Position numbers and translations under genes: made by a program. From Promethearchaeota archaeon (GTDB lineage: Archaea; Asgardarchaeota; Lokiarchaeia; Sigyniarchaeales; SOKP01): a stretch of 58,483 nucleotides of DNA. Shown here piece after piece: positions 45,117 to 53,932 of the stretch. Under the pieces are notes generated by a model, which saw only the letters and a program-made list of their open reading frames with translations, had not been told where the DNA came from and made no database searches. Each line of letters starts with the position of its first letter. Positions within the stretch are counted from its first letter, which is position 1. Location: positions 1 through 58,483 of the forward strand of contig JAHPZI010000029.1 of the NCBI GenBank assembly GCA_019058295.1, in the 5' to 3' direction.

Positions 45117-46562
45117 CTAACTCACCTTCTTTTTCCTTTCTCTTGTAAATTTTGAGATTTTAGGTAATAAAGGTATAAATTCATGTGGATCTCCAAATAC
45201 AGGAATATTCCTTTCAAATAGTTTTTTTAGAAGTCTCTCCCAATCTTCAGGACAATTAATTCGCTTTATGATTGGAATTAGTGGTTTTTTATGTTTATAA
45301 CCTAAGGTTAGTGCTTCTATCATTTTATTTTCATATGATGGATCTAATCTAGTCCTAAAGGATAAATCACTGTTGAAATAAAAGCTTGGTAAATCTACTA
45401 TCATTCCATCTATATTTGTATCTGATAATGCGTTATCAATAATTTTATAAAAAGCTTCACTATTGAAAACTTGTGCAGAAACATCTAATGGATTTTTTGA
45501 GCTTGTTCCAAGTGTAAAAAAAAGTTGTGTTATTTGTTCTTGAATATCAGGGCTGAAGGGAGGAACTTTCATTCCTGCTTTTTCAATTAGATCAACCAAG
45601 ATAACACCATAACCACCACTACTGCTAATAACAGATAGATTTTTTAGATCAAAAAGTCCATAAAATTCTATTAAATAGGCAAAAGATAGCAATTGTTCGA
45701 TAGAATCCAATTCAATAATATTATATTGTGTAAAAATCGCTTTCCACATATGATTGTCTCCTGAAATTGTTGCTGTATGAGTTTTTGCCGCAATTGAGCC
45801 AGTTTCAGTTTGGCCCCCTCTTACTATTGCAATAGGTTTTTTATTTTGTTTCAGGATTTTTTTTAATTCGACCCCTCTCTCTTTTTTAATTCCCTCAATA
45901 TAACACAATATTATCTGGGTCTCGGGGTCATTAATTAAAAAATAGAGTAAATCAACAAAATCTAAGTCAGTACCATTTCCGAAAGAGAATACTTTACTAA
46001 AGTGTAATCCTAACTGATTTCCACCATAGATCATTAAATTACATATTCCGCCGCTCTGAGCTAGAAATGCAATATCACCGCTCTCTGCCGAGAATTTCGG
46101 TCTCCATGCAATACCTAATTTTGGATAATATAAACCAAGACCATTAGGGCCTAATAGTCTCACTTTATTTTTAGCTCTTCTTAATAATTCTCTTTCTAGT
46201 TTTCTCCCTTCTTCTGTTCCAGAATCAGAGAATTCTGCGGTGAATACACTAGCCAATTTTACACCTTTCTCGACACACTCATCCATTACTTCTAAAATTA
46301 ACGAAGGTGGAATTGATATAAAAACAAAATCAACTTCACCGGGAATAGCACTTAATGAAGGATAGATCATATTTTTATCGAATCCAGGTATTTCTTTTAT
46401 GGTTGGGTTCACAGCGTATAATTTTCCTTTAAAATTCTCAGCATGGTTTCTAAAAAAGAAGAAATTTCTTTTTTTCGAAGTTCCAATAACCGCCATTGAT
46501 TTAATATTATTAATAAAAGATATATCTTTTACATCTATGTCAGAAGTCTCGAAATGTGTCAT
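45117..46562 (-). CDS. NDP-forming acyl-CoA synthetase, alpha-type subunit
   Basis: A 481-residue NDP-forming acyl-CoA synthetase of the ACD family, which makes ATP or GTP while releasing acid and CoA. The CoA-binding Rossmann domain (SMAVIGTSKKRN) is followed by the succinyl-CoA-synthetase-like flavodoxin domains. LLGPNGLGLYYP and FLAQSGGICNLMIYGGN match the family, and the phospho-accepting His262 lies in KTHTATISGDN. The ATP-grasp beta part is not on this gene and must be elsewhere. It converges with the mutase gene with a 3-base gap, so a role in propionate or succinate release is plausible. Confidence 0.9.
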   Translation of the reverse strand: MTHFETSDIDVKDISFINNIKSMAVIGTSKKRNFFFFRNHAENFKGKLYAVNPTIKEIPGFDKNMIYPSLSAIPGEVDFVFISIPPSLILEVMDECVEKGVKLASVFTAEFSDSGTEEGRKLERELLRRAKNKVRLLGPNGLGLYYPKLGIAWRPKFSAESGDIAFLAQSGGICNLMIYGGNQLGLHFSKVFSFGNGTDLDFVDLLYFLINDPETQIILCYIEGIKKERGVELKKILKQNKKPIAIVRGGQTETGSIAAKTHTATISGDNHMWKAIFTQYNIIELDSIEQLLSFAYLIEFYGLFDLKNLSVISSSGGYGVILVDLIEKAGMKVPPFSPDIQEQITQLFFTLGTSSKNPLDVSAQVFNSEAFYKIIDNALSDTNIDGMIVDLPSFYFNSDLSFRTRLDPSYENKMIEALTLGYKHKKPLIPIIKRINCPEDWERLLKKLFERNIPVFGDPHEFIPLLPKISKFTRERKKKVS

Positions 46563-46692
46563 TTAAACTAAAAAATTAATTGTTTGCTAATTTTAATAAA
46601 GAAAATAGTTAAAAGAATAAAAATATATACTCGTTGGACTTTAAAGAGATAAGACTTCTTCCATTTTGTTCATAATTATATTAATCAACATA

Positions 46693-47586
46693 TTAAGTTT
46701 TAATTATTGGAGTTTTAATTTCAGGAACATTATTTTTTATGAATTCTATAGATTCCTTTGCCTCTTGAAAAGTCAACTCAAAAACTATTGGCCCCTTAAA
46801 ATTATACGCATGAAGTGTTTTTAAGAAGTTTACTGGAAAATTCTGTCCCGTCCCTAACGCAGCATGGTCAGCACCTCCACCAGAATTGTAATCTTGTAGA
46901 TGAATTTCACTTGTTATATCAAGGTTTTCTTCAGTAACTTCAACGAGATCGACATCGCCAGAGTAACCCCCCAAGAAATGAGCGGTGTCAATACATAAAT
47001 TGGGTCCTTTCAATTTTTTGATTATTTCTAATGTTTTTTGGAAGGGAAATTCAATATTTTCAATCGCAATTTTTGTTTTATCCATCTTTGTTTCTTTAAC
47101 TAACTTCTTTACGCTTGAAACAGCAAAATCAACGAATAAATTAGCAATAAATTCTTTATATTTTGGCTCAATCTCCATACTCATAATCTCAGCTGCAAAT
47201 GCTCCTGAAGGATGGAGTACAAATACTTCAATATCAGGTTCCAAAAATTTGAACGTGTTATATGCATCAATTAGACTTTGAACGCTGGCATCCCGGATAA
47301 TTTTATTTGGACTTACCAATTCAATGGTCCATATAGGGAAATGTGCGGAATACGTTATATCATACTCCTTTATAAAAGTTTTCAATCTTTTTTTCTCATC
47401 ATCAGGCATTTGTATCGGTAATATTTGAAATAAATCTAAGGAAATCTCGCAATGTTGATATCCTTTTTCAATTGCTTCTAAAATAATATCTGAAAAGCGA
47501 AAACTCAAGAAGCTATCAAGCCCCTTCTCTTTTTTAAATACGCTTGCGATGTTTTCGACTTCTATAGGTGTAATTCCAAATCGCAT
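46693..47586 (-). CDS. Sugar phosphate isomerase/epimerase-like TIM-barrel protein
   Basis: A 297-residue xylose-isomerase-like (AP endonuclease 2 family) TIM barrel. The metal-ligand pattern is visible in IAIENIEFP, CIDTAHFLGGY, EIHLQDYNSGG and IVFELTF, with Glu, Asp/His, His and Glu at the ends of strands. Such proteins isomerise or cleave sugars and related compounds. The substrate is unknown. It is preceded by a promoter-like AT-rich gap shared with the thioesterase gene. Confidence 0.85.
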   Translation of the reverse strand: MRFGITPIEVENIASVFKKEKGLDSFLSFRFSDIILEAIEKGYQHCEISLDLFQILPIQMPDDEKKRLKTFIKEYDITYSAHFPIWTIELVSPNKIIRDASVQSLIDAYNTFKFLEPDIEVFVLHPSGAFAAEIMSMEIEPKYKEFIANLFVDFAVSSVKKLVKETKMDKTKIAIENIEFPFQKTLEIIKKLKGPNLCIDTAHFLGGYSGDVDLVEVTEENLDITSEIHLQDYNSGGGADHAALGTGQNFPVNFLKTLHAYNFKGPIVFELTFQEAKESIEFIKNNVPEIKTPIIKT

Positions 47587-47726
47587 AAAAATATATTCTT
47601 ATTTTATAATTATATTTATTATAATTACAAAGTATTAAATTCTTTTATTTTTTTAAAAAATAAAACAGTTAATTATAAGCAATAACTAGTTTTAAAAATA
47701 AAGATAAATATTAACATGGGATTCCT

Positions 47727-48242
47727 TTGACTGACGAAGATAAAAAAATCGAAGAAAGATCTGAGAGAATTATTAACCTTTTTAATGCATTTAAAGGTAA
47801 AAATCTTGGAGAGGCTCCTGGACCTATTCCTCCTTTTACTAAATGGTTGAATGGTGTAATAATTTCCGCTAAAAGAGGTGAGGTTGAGCTAGAATTCGAG
47901 ATTCGTCCTGAATGGGGGAATCCTACAGGATTACTTCACGGCGGAATGCAATGTGGATTAATGGATGACGCTATTGGAATAATGACTGCAACTTTAGGTT
48001 ATGAAGGGTTTCTAATCTCCATCGATTTTCATGTTGATTACTTAGGAAAGGCCAAAATTGGCGAGAAAATTCGAGTTATCGGAAAAATTATTCGAGAAGG
48101 CAAAAATGTCGTAAATGCCATTTCACAAATCTATAAAATAGATGGCAAATTAATTGCTTCTGGTAATGCAAACTTATTAAAAACTAAATTTAAACCAGAT
48201 TATGTTAAAGAAGTTGATAAGATTGATTATAGGGATCTTTAA
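47727..48242 (+). CDS. PaaI-type hotdog thioesterase
   Basis: A 171-residue hotdog-fold protein similar to PaaI/acyl-CoA thioesterases. The key motif is GNPTGLLHGGMQCGLMDDAIG, with the HGG loop and the Asp/Glu helix region used for CoA-thioester hydrolysis, followed by ISIDFHVDYLGKAKIGEKI. It starts at TTG 47727. It may remove CoA from dead-end acyl-CoA compounds made by the surrounding pathway. Confidence 0.85.
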   Translation: MTDEDKKIEERSERIINLFNAFKGKNLGEAPGPIPPFTKWLNGVIISAKRGEVELEFEIRPEWGNPTGLLHGGMQCGLMDDAIGIMTATLGYEGFLISIDFHVDYLGKAKIGEKIRVIGKIIREGKNVVNAISQIYKIDGKLIASGNANLLKTKFKPDYVKEVDKIDYRDL

Positions 48243-48407
48243 AGTGATTAACCCTTGAAAAACATATCTTTTTGAAATCCTATTTTTAAATTCTATAAAT
48301 GAAAAAGTCTAAGATAATAAATTCTAAAGTAAGATTTTTTTAATAAGTATAAATTTTAAAATAAAGTATTCCAAAATTATAGAAAAAATAATTGAATTTT
48401 GAAAAAA

Positions 48408-49406
48408 ATGTTAACTCAAGAATATGTTAATGATGTTTTAAAAAACCAATGCGTTAATCTTCGATTCCATGCAAGAGGTGGACAAGGAGGTGTTACTGCT
48501 TCTAATTTATGCGTAGAAGCGTTCAAGGGTCGTGGAATTTGCCAGCCTAAATTTGGAGCGGAACGAGCGGGGAGTCCTACAGAGAGTTATGTTCGTCTTT
48601 CGTTTGATTATGATTTAATACGATCAAACGAACAAGTTTATGGTCCTCATTTTGTTTCTGTATTAGATCCTTCATTACTTACAGAAGTGGATGTTACTGC
48701 CGGCATGCCTCAAGGTGGTTGGTTGATTATAAATACTGTCATGAATCAATTAGAAATCCAAGATATCGTTAAAAGAAAAGATTTAAACATCGCTACTATT
48801 GATGCAACTAATATTGCTATGGAGATCTTAGGAAGAAATATAACAAATACAATCATTTTAGGTGCTTTAATTAGAGTTTCTCACTTATTCTCTCTTGAGG
48901 ATTTATCAGATGCGATTATGAGACGATTTAAAGGTGAAATAGCTGCGAAAAACATTGCCGCAATTAAACAAGCTATTGAAGAAACATGTTTGTATGAAGT
49001 CAATATTGAACTTGACTTTTCAAAAGATACAAAAGTTCCTTGGCAACAAGTTGAGCCAGGTTTGCCAGGATATAAAGAATTAGATAAGGCTGGAGTGTGG
49101 TACTGCGATGAAAATGTCATAAAAGTTGGAAGCGATCAAGTAAATACAGGTTCTTGGGGCGAATGGGAAATGGTTTGGGATAAGGAAACATGTACTGATT
49201 GTGCTCAATGTTGGTTTATTTGTCCTGATTTTGCAATTCTACGAGAAAAAGGAGATGATGGTCTATATCATATGGCTGGAATTGACGTTTTCCATTGCAA
49301 ATCATGTCAAAATTGCTTGGAAATTTGTCCCGTTAATGCTATTAGCAAAAGATCAAAACAAGGTCCAGCGTCTTGTGCTGTACCTGAAGAAACTGGAGGT
49401 AATTAA
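48408..49406 (+). CDS. porCD: Pyruvate:ferredoxin oxidoreductase, fused gamma-delta subunit
   Basis: A 332-residue fusion of the gamma and delta subunits of pyruvate:ferredoxin oxidoreductase. The gamma part (RFHARGGQGGVTASNL, FGAERAGSPTESYVRLS) covers residues 15-200. The delta part carries PWQQVEPGLPGYKELDKAG and two 4Fe-4S motifs (CTDCAQCWFICP, CKSCQNCLEICP). The ATG at 48408 is preferred to a TTG three codons earlier. It is the first gene of a three-gene operon with 2-base gaps to alpha and then to beta. It accepts electrons from the active site and passes them to ferredoxin. Confidence 0.93.
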   Translation: MLTQEYVNDVLKNQCVNLRFHARGGQGGVTASNLCVEAFKGRGICQPKFGAERAGSPTESYVRLSFDYDLIRSNEQVYGPHFVSVLDPSLLTEVDVTAGMPQGGWLIINTVMNQLEIQDIVKRKDLNIATIDATNIAMEILGRNITNTIILGALIRVSHLFSLEDLSDAIMRRFKGEIAAKNIAAIKQAIEETCLYEVNIELDFSKDTKVPWQQVEPGLPGYKELDKAGVWYCDENVIKVGSDQVNTGSWGEWEMVWDKETCTDCAQCWFICPDFAILREKGDDGLYHMAGIDVFHCKSCQNCLEICPVNAISKRSKQGPASCAVPEETGGN

Positions 49407-49408
49407 AA

Positions 49409-50638
49409 ATGTCCATAGAACCAATGAAGATTTTTTTTAAAGAGATTAAAGAACCTACTGAAACCACAATGATAGGAAATTATGCGGTAGCTGGAGGAGT
49501 TACGCAAACGGATCCCGATGTTATTTGTGCATTTCCAATTACTCCTCAGACGCAATCAGTAGAAGGATTATCTGATGTAGTCCATCAAGGACGATTAAAA
49601 GCAGCCTTTGTAAATGTCGAATCTGAATTAGCTGCAATAAGTTATTCAACAGCTGCATGTGCTGCGGGGGCCAGAACTTTTACCGCAACCGCTTCTCAAG
49701 GGTATTTATTAATGACTGAAGCATTACCTATGGCTGTAGGATGGAGAGTCCCTCTTACTATGATGATCTCAGCGAGAGCATTTAACTCTCCAAATTTATC
49801 AATTTGGAATAGTTGGGAATTTACTATGACTAACTCTGAACTCGGATGGAATTGCATTGTATCTGAAAATGTCCAAGAGACATATGATGCTGCGATTCTT
49901 TCTGTAATGATATCAGAGGATTCGTTATTTCCAACGATGTTTGTTCATGATGGTTTTATAATATCTCACTCTGTTCAGAATTTATCTCTCATTCCTGACG
50001 AAGTAGTGAGAAATATGACACCAAAGAAGAAAAGACATACGATTAATCCAAAACACCCCGGGACATGGGGCGGAATTGTCACTCCTAGCTTCTTTATGGA
50101 GGGAAGAATGAATCTAGAAGAAGCAAAAAAGCCCGTCTTAGGCATAATGGAAGATGTTTACAAAAGATTTGAAAAAGCTACGGGCAGGCAATACAGATCA
50201 ATTAGAACTTTTAATTTGGATAATCCTTCAAAGACAGCATTCATAACGATGGGCTCCATGTGTGGGAATATAATCAGCTATATGACTAAGCATAAAGACG
50301 TTGGTCTTATAAAAATAAAAACCTACCGTCCCTTTCCCTACGAAGACTTACAAAAAATTATACAAGATCACAATATAGAGAAGCTAATTATTTTAGAGAA
50401 ATCAGATGCATTAAATGGATTATTACCCCCTTTTTCAATGACAATTGCTTCAGCATTATATCCCCTTGGAACGTTATTTAGAAGCTTTATAGTCGGATTA
50501 GGTGGTCGCGATGTTACAAGAGACGAATTTGATATAGCTAAAAAGAAGATGGAAACCGTAAAAGATATGAAAGGGCCTCTCTATTCATATCTAGGTGTGA
50601 GAGAAACAAAAGATAAAATTCATGGGGTGAGTAAATAA
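49409..50638 (+). CDS. porA: Pyruvate:ferredoxin oxidoreductase, alpha subunit
   Basis: A 409-residue alpha subunit of normal order. The pyrimidine-binding domain contains GNYAVAGGVTQTDPDVICAF, PITPQTQSVEGL, VESELAAIS and TFTATASQGYLLMTEALP. Those features and SARAFNSPNLSIWNSWEF mark pyruvate rather than 2-oxoglutarate enzymes. The C-terminal transketolase-like domain is intact. It is encoded between the fused gamma-delta and the permuted beta subunit. Confidence 0.93.
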   Translation: MSIEPMKIFFKEIKEPTETTMIGNYAVAGGVTQTDPDVICAFPITPQTQSVEGLSDVVHQGRLKAAFVNVESELAAISYSTAACAAGARTFTATASQGYLLMTEALPMAVGWRVPLTMMISARAFNSPNLSIWNSWEFTMTNSELGWNCIVSENVQETYDAAILSVMISEDSLFPTMFVHDGFIISHSVQNLSLIPDEVVRNMTPKKKRHTINPKHPGTWGGIVTPSFFMEGRMNLEEAKKPVLGIMEDVYKRFEKATGRQYRSIRTFNLDNPSKTAFITMGSMCGNIISYMTKHKDVGLIKIKTYRPFPYEDLQKIIQDHNIEKLIILEKSDALNGLLPPFSMTIASALYPLGTLFRSFIVGLGGRDVTRDEFDIAKKKMETVKDMKGPLYSYLGVRETKDKIHGVSK

Positions 50639-50640
50639 AA

Positions 50641-51729
50641 ATGTCGAAACCAGAGAGAAATGTTATACAAATTGATGATTTATTGGCCAGAGATGGAAAA
50701 TGTAATGTGTTATTTCTAAATTACGATAATGAAGCCTTTATGAATACAGGAATTCAAGAAAGTGGTGGTACTCCACCTCATGCTGCTACAACTACAGGTC
50801 CTGCTGGAGAAAAAGTTCCTGGGAAAGTTGGAGTGAAACAAGATTTAGTAACTCCTTTTGGATTTTATGGTACAAAATCAACATTTTTAGCAACTGTTAA
50901 TCCAGCTTATCCAAACGATTTGATAGGAAAGATTGTCGAAGCGTTAAAAACAAATGGAGGAGCTTTCATTCAATCATATGCCGATTGTATGAGAGGCTGG
51001 AGGCATGCTTCTCAAGATGCTGTAAAAGTTTCTAAACTCGCGACCGATTGTGGTTATTGGCCATTATACACAATAAAAGTAAAAGATGGGATGCCAACTT
51101 TTTCATATTTTAGAGGTTTAGAAATAGATAAAGAAAAATTTGTTGATTATTTAAAATCTATGGGCAGATTCAGACATCTTTTTAGGCCAAAATTTATGGA
51201 AAAAGAAATCGATGAGATAATTTATTATACCGAACAACGAAATGAAAAATTAAAAGGACTAATTGAGCAATTTGGATCAGAAAAACCAGTTGATGTATAT
51301 AGAGTAAATCGGAAAGCATTAGAACCACAAAAACATCTGCTTCCTGGACATGGTCTGTGTCCTGGTTGCGGTGCGGGTATGTTTTTAAATCAAATGGCAA
51401 CAGCTGCACAATTAGTTGCTGGGACAAATATTATCTATGTAAATAACACAAGCTGTTCTGAAGTCTCTACTTCAAAGGATTTTGTTACTTCTTGGACTGT
51501 ACCATGGGTACATCATCTATTTGAATCAGGAGCAACAATCGCTGATGCAATTTCAACAACATATAAAATCATGAAATCAAAAGGTCTGTATAACGGTGAA
51601 GTACCATACCTCATACATATTGGTGGTGATGGCTCAACTTATGACATTGGTTTCCAATTTCTTAAGGCTGCTTTGGTAAGATCAAGTAGTTTTGTAGAAA
51701 TGAATGAATACCTTTTAAATCAGAAATAA
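50641..51729 (+). CDS. porB: Pyruvate:ferredoxin oxidoreductase, beta subunit, apparently circularly permuted
   Basis: A 362-residue protein that holds all parts of PorB in swapped order. Residues 20-210 correspond to the usual C-terminal half: CNVLFLNYDNEAFMNTGIQ, then NPAYPNDLIGKIVEAL, then the Cys116 segment SYADCMRGWRH. Residues 215-350 correspond to the usual N-terminal half: LLPGHGLCPGCGAG, NTSCSEV, then GDGSTYDIGFQ. The thiamine-diphosphate/Mg motif GDG (329-331) and NYDN (27-30) thus sits at opposite ends. Cluster cysteines 116, 240, 243 and 272 are all kept. The operon position, 2 bases after porA, and clean start and stop argue for a real gene. Catalysis is inferred, not shown. Confidence 0.85.
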   Translation: MSKPERNVIQIDDLLARDGKCNVLFLNYDNEAFMNTGIQESGGTPPHAATTTGPAGEKVPGKVGVKQDLVTPFGFYGTKSTFLATVNPAYPNDLIGKIVEALKTNGGAFIQSYADCMRGWRHASQDAVKVSKLATDCGYWPLYTIKVKDGMPTFSYFRGLEIDKEKFVDYLKSMGRFRHLFRPKFMEKEIDEIIYYTEQRNEKLKGLIEQFGSEKPVDVYRVNRKALEPQKHLLPGHGLCPGCGAGMFLNQMATAAQLVAGTNIIYVNNTSCSEVSTSKDFVTSWTVPWVHHLFESGATIADAISTTYKIMKSKGLYNGEVPYLIHIGGDGSTYDIGFQFLKAALVRSSSFVEMNEYLLNQK

Positions 51730-51807
51730 TTTCTTTTTTAACCTCTTATTTTTTTTTTAAATGTTTATTTGAAAATTGTTTTATTATTTTATATCTTTTT
51801 AATTTTT

Positions 51808-52581
51808 ATGGTTATAAAAATTGAGAAGAAAACTATAGATAAGGGAAAAATCTACACAATAATAATTGATAATCCTGAAGTAAAGAACGCAGTTGATGGA
51901 CCAACAGCTAAAGAACTTGCCGATGCGTTTCGAGATTTTGAACAAGACAATAATGCTTTAGTTGCTGTTTTATGGGGTGCTAATGGAACATTTTGCGCGG
52001 GGGCAAACTTAAAAGCTATCGCTGATGGGCGTGGTAATAGGATAGATACTAAAGGAGATGGTCCTATGGGACCTTCTAGAATGGTTCTCTCAAAACCCGT
52101 CATCGCAGCAGTGGCGGGATACGCAGTCGCAGGTGGTCTTGAACTTGCATGTTGGTGTGATATGCGAGTTGTTGAGAAAAACGCGATATTTGGAGTTTTT
52201 TGTCGTAGATTTGGAGTACCTCTTATTGATGGAGGAACTGTACGCCTTCCTAGATTAATTGGGTTAAGTCGAGCAATGGATATGATTCTTACAGGGCGCC
52301 CTGTAACTGCTGAAGAAGCTTATTCTTGGGGTCTTGCTAATCGCATTGTTGAAAATAATCAATCGAGACCAGAAGCAGAAAAATTGGCAAGAGAAATTGC
52401 TTTTCATCCTCAAACATGTATGAGAAATGATCGTTTATCAACTTATGAGCAATTTGGGATGAGTATAAAGGATGCAATGGCTAATGAATTCGAATGGGGC
52501 AGAAAAACCTTGGCTAGTGGAGAATATTTAGAAGGAAGTGAAGCATTTACACAAGGTAAAGGAAAACATGGAAAATTCTAA
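51808..52581 (+). CDS. Enoyl-CoA hydratase/isomerase (crotonase family)
   Basis: A 257-residue crotonase fold protein. The oxyanion-hole motifs GTFCAGANLKA and AVAGYAVAGGLELAC are present, and RRFGVPLIDGGTVRLPRLIG follows in the place of the catalytic segment. One glutamate of classical hydratases is replaced there, so it may be a hydratase, isomerase or related lyase. ATG 51808 is taken as the start because a TTG at 51769 would add only hydrophobic, unconserved residues. It fits the acyl-CoA oxidation theme with the acyl-CoA dehydrogenase at 34726. Confidence 0.88.
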   Translation: MVIKIEKKTIDKGKIYTIIIDNPEVKNAVDGPTAKELADAFRDFEQDNNALVAVLWGANGTFCAGANLKAIADGRGNRIDTKGDGPMGPSRMVLSKPVIAAVAGYAVAGGLELACWCDMRVVEKNAIFGVFCRRFGVPLIDGGTVRLPRLIGLSRAMDMILTGRPVTAEEAYSWGLANRIVENNQSRPEAEKLAREIAFHPQTCMRNDRLSTYEQFGMSIKDAMANEFEWGRKTLASGEYLEGSEAFTQGKGKHGKF

Positions 52582-52628
52582 AAGAAAAATTACATTTATT
52601 TTTAATTATTATAAAATAAGGTGAAATT

Positions 52629-53033
52629 ATGATAGCATTCGAAGAATTGAGAGTGAAAACTCCAAAAAGAGAAGTTCTTATAAATATAACGAGCGATATT
52701 AATAAAATTGTAAGAAATAGTAAAATAGAAGAAGGAGTCTGTCGAATTTTTGTCCCCCATACAACAGCGGGAATTACTATCAATGAAAACGCAGATCCTG
52801 CAGTAATGAAAGATATAATAAATTATTTGAATAAGTTAATTCCACAAAGAGCAGGCTTTTCTCACATGGAGGGCAATAGCGATGCGCATATAAAATCTTC
52901 CTTAACTGGACCATCTTTAGATGTTATTATTCACAATGGTAGATTAGTATTGGGGACTTGGCAAGGGATTATGTTCGCAGAATACGATGGTCCGCGTCAT
53001 AGAAAGGTATATATACAAGTTCAAGGGGAATAA
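52629..53033 (+). CDS. yjbQ: YjbQ/UPF0047 family protein
   Basis: A 134-residue protein of the YjbQ (UPF0047) family. The motifs CRIFVPHTTAGITINENADP, GFSHMEGNSDAHIKSSL and LGTWQGIMFAEYDGPRHRKV are clear, with His and Asp/Glu likely forming the active site. Some bacterial members show weak thiamin-phosphate synthase activity, but the cellular role is uncertain. It follows the crotonase gene by 47 bases and may be co-transcribed. Confidence 0.93.
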   Translation: MIAFEELRVKTPKREVLINITSDINKIVRNSKIEEGVCRIFVPHTTAGITINENADPAVMKDIINYLNKLIPQRAGFSHMEGNSDAHIKSSLTGPSLDVIIHNGRLVLGTWQGIMFAEYDGPRHRKVYIQVQGE

Positions 53034-53134
53034 TTCAAAAATAAACGAGATTATTTTCTATAAACACAAATTTAATATTATCATTAAAAATTTATATTTA
53101 TAAAATAAAAACCATATTTTCTGAGGAGTTAAGA

Positions 53135-53467
53135 TTGAGTTTGGATTGGAATTTTTATTTAAGTCTAATTTGTTCAATAGGAGGAATAGTGTTTTTTTTA
53201 TATAGCTTGTACATTATTAAAAGAATTAAAGAGTTGTTCCCTGGCACTAGAATAATCAAAAAATGGTATGCTATTCAGGCATTAATTATTTTATTTTTGG
53301 TTGGGTATGTTGTAAACATAATCTTTTTAGCGTTAGAATATATCGAAATTGTAACTATTATGACTGCGATTGTTTATATTTTTGGTGCTGTATTTGTTTT
53401 AATTGTGGTAGATCTAAGCTATAAAACATATAAATTAATTTTGTTAGAATCCTCGTCAAAAAAATAG
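53135..53467 (+). CDS. Small three-helix membrane protein
   Basis: A 110-residue protein with three membrane helices (about residues 8-28, 47-67 and 74-96), starting at TTG behind a gaggagt ribosome site. No motif is recognised. It is followed 33 bases later on the same strand by a longin-like gene, so the two may act as a membrane-receptor and soluble pair; this is inference from position only. Confidence 0.7.
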   Translation: MSLDWNFYLSLICSIGGIVFFLYSLYIIKRIKELFPGTRIIKKWYAIQALIILFLVGYVVNIIFLALEYIEIVTIMTAIVYIFGAVFVLIVVDLSYKTYKLILLESSSKK

Positions 53468-53500
53468 AATTATCTGTCATAGAAATATTTACAATTTAAA

Positions 53501-53902
53501 ATGTTTTCGATTATTGATGATTTATGGATATTTTCTAAGGAGGGGCTACCTATAGTTGAATTTTGTAAGGAGGGGAAAATAGACAAATCACTCTTAGGAG
53601 CATTTTTTTCCGCAATAAAATCATTTAGTAAGAAAATATCATCTGGAGATGAATTAACTTCATTCATAATGAAAGATTGTAAATTCACATTAGTGCCAGC
53701 ACTTAAAAATGACGCTATTCTCGTTTGCAGATCAGATCCGAAGCACAAAGAAAAAAAAATCCATAAACTCTGCAATGTTATTGTAAGAATTTTTGAGGAA
53801 ACATTCGACTCATCAGATATCAATAATTGGGATGGAGATTTATCTTTTTTTGATGATTTCAAGGCCAAATTAGACCTTTATTTTAAGATGAGCGCCTTAT
53901 AA
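53501..53902 (+). CDS. Longin-like small protein
   Basis: A 133-residue soluble protein. The opening SIIDDLWIFSKEGLPIVEF (beta-hairpin), the helix LLGAFFSAIKSFSKKI and the strands FIMKDCKFTLVPA and AILVCRSDP followed by a long helix fit the longin/roadblock pattern. In Asgard archaea such domains are thought to serve small GTPases. It resembles the longin-like proteins at 9515 and the remnant at 5461 in general layout, but the sequences are not close. Confidence 0.6.
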   Translation: MFSIIDDLWIFSKEGLPIVEFCKEGKIDKSLLGAFFSAIKSFSKKISSGDELTSFIMKDCKFTLVPALKNDAILVCRSDPKHKEKKIHKLCNVIVRIFEETFDSSDINNWDGDLSFFDDFKAKLDLYFKMSAL

Positions 53903-53932
53903 ATTAAAAATATTAAGATTATTAAAAAAAAA

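Noticed and set aside
50641..51729. Interpretation of porB as two broken gene fragments fused by chance
   Set aside because: The frame is continuous, all cluster cysteines and cofactor motifs are preserved, and operon spacing is normal, which is unlike decay.
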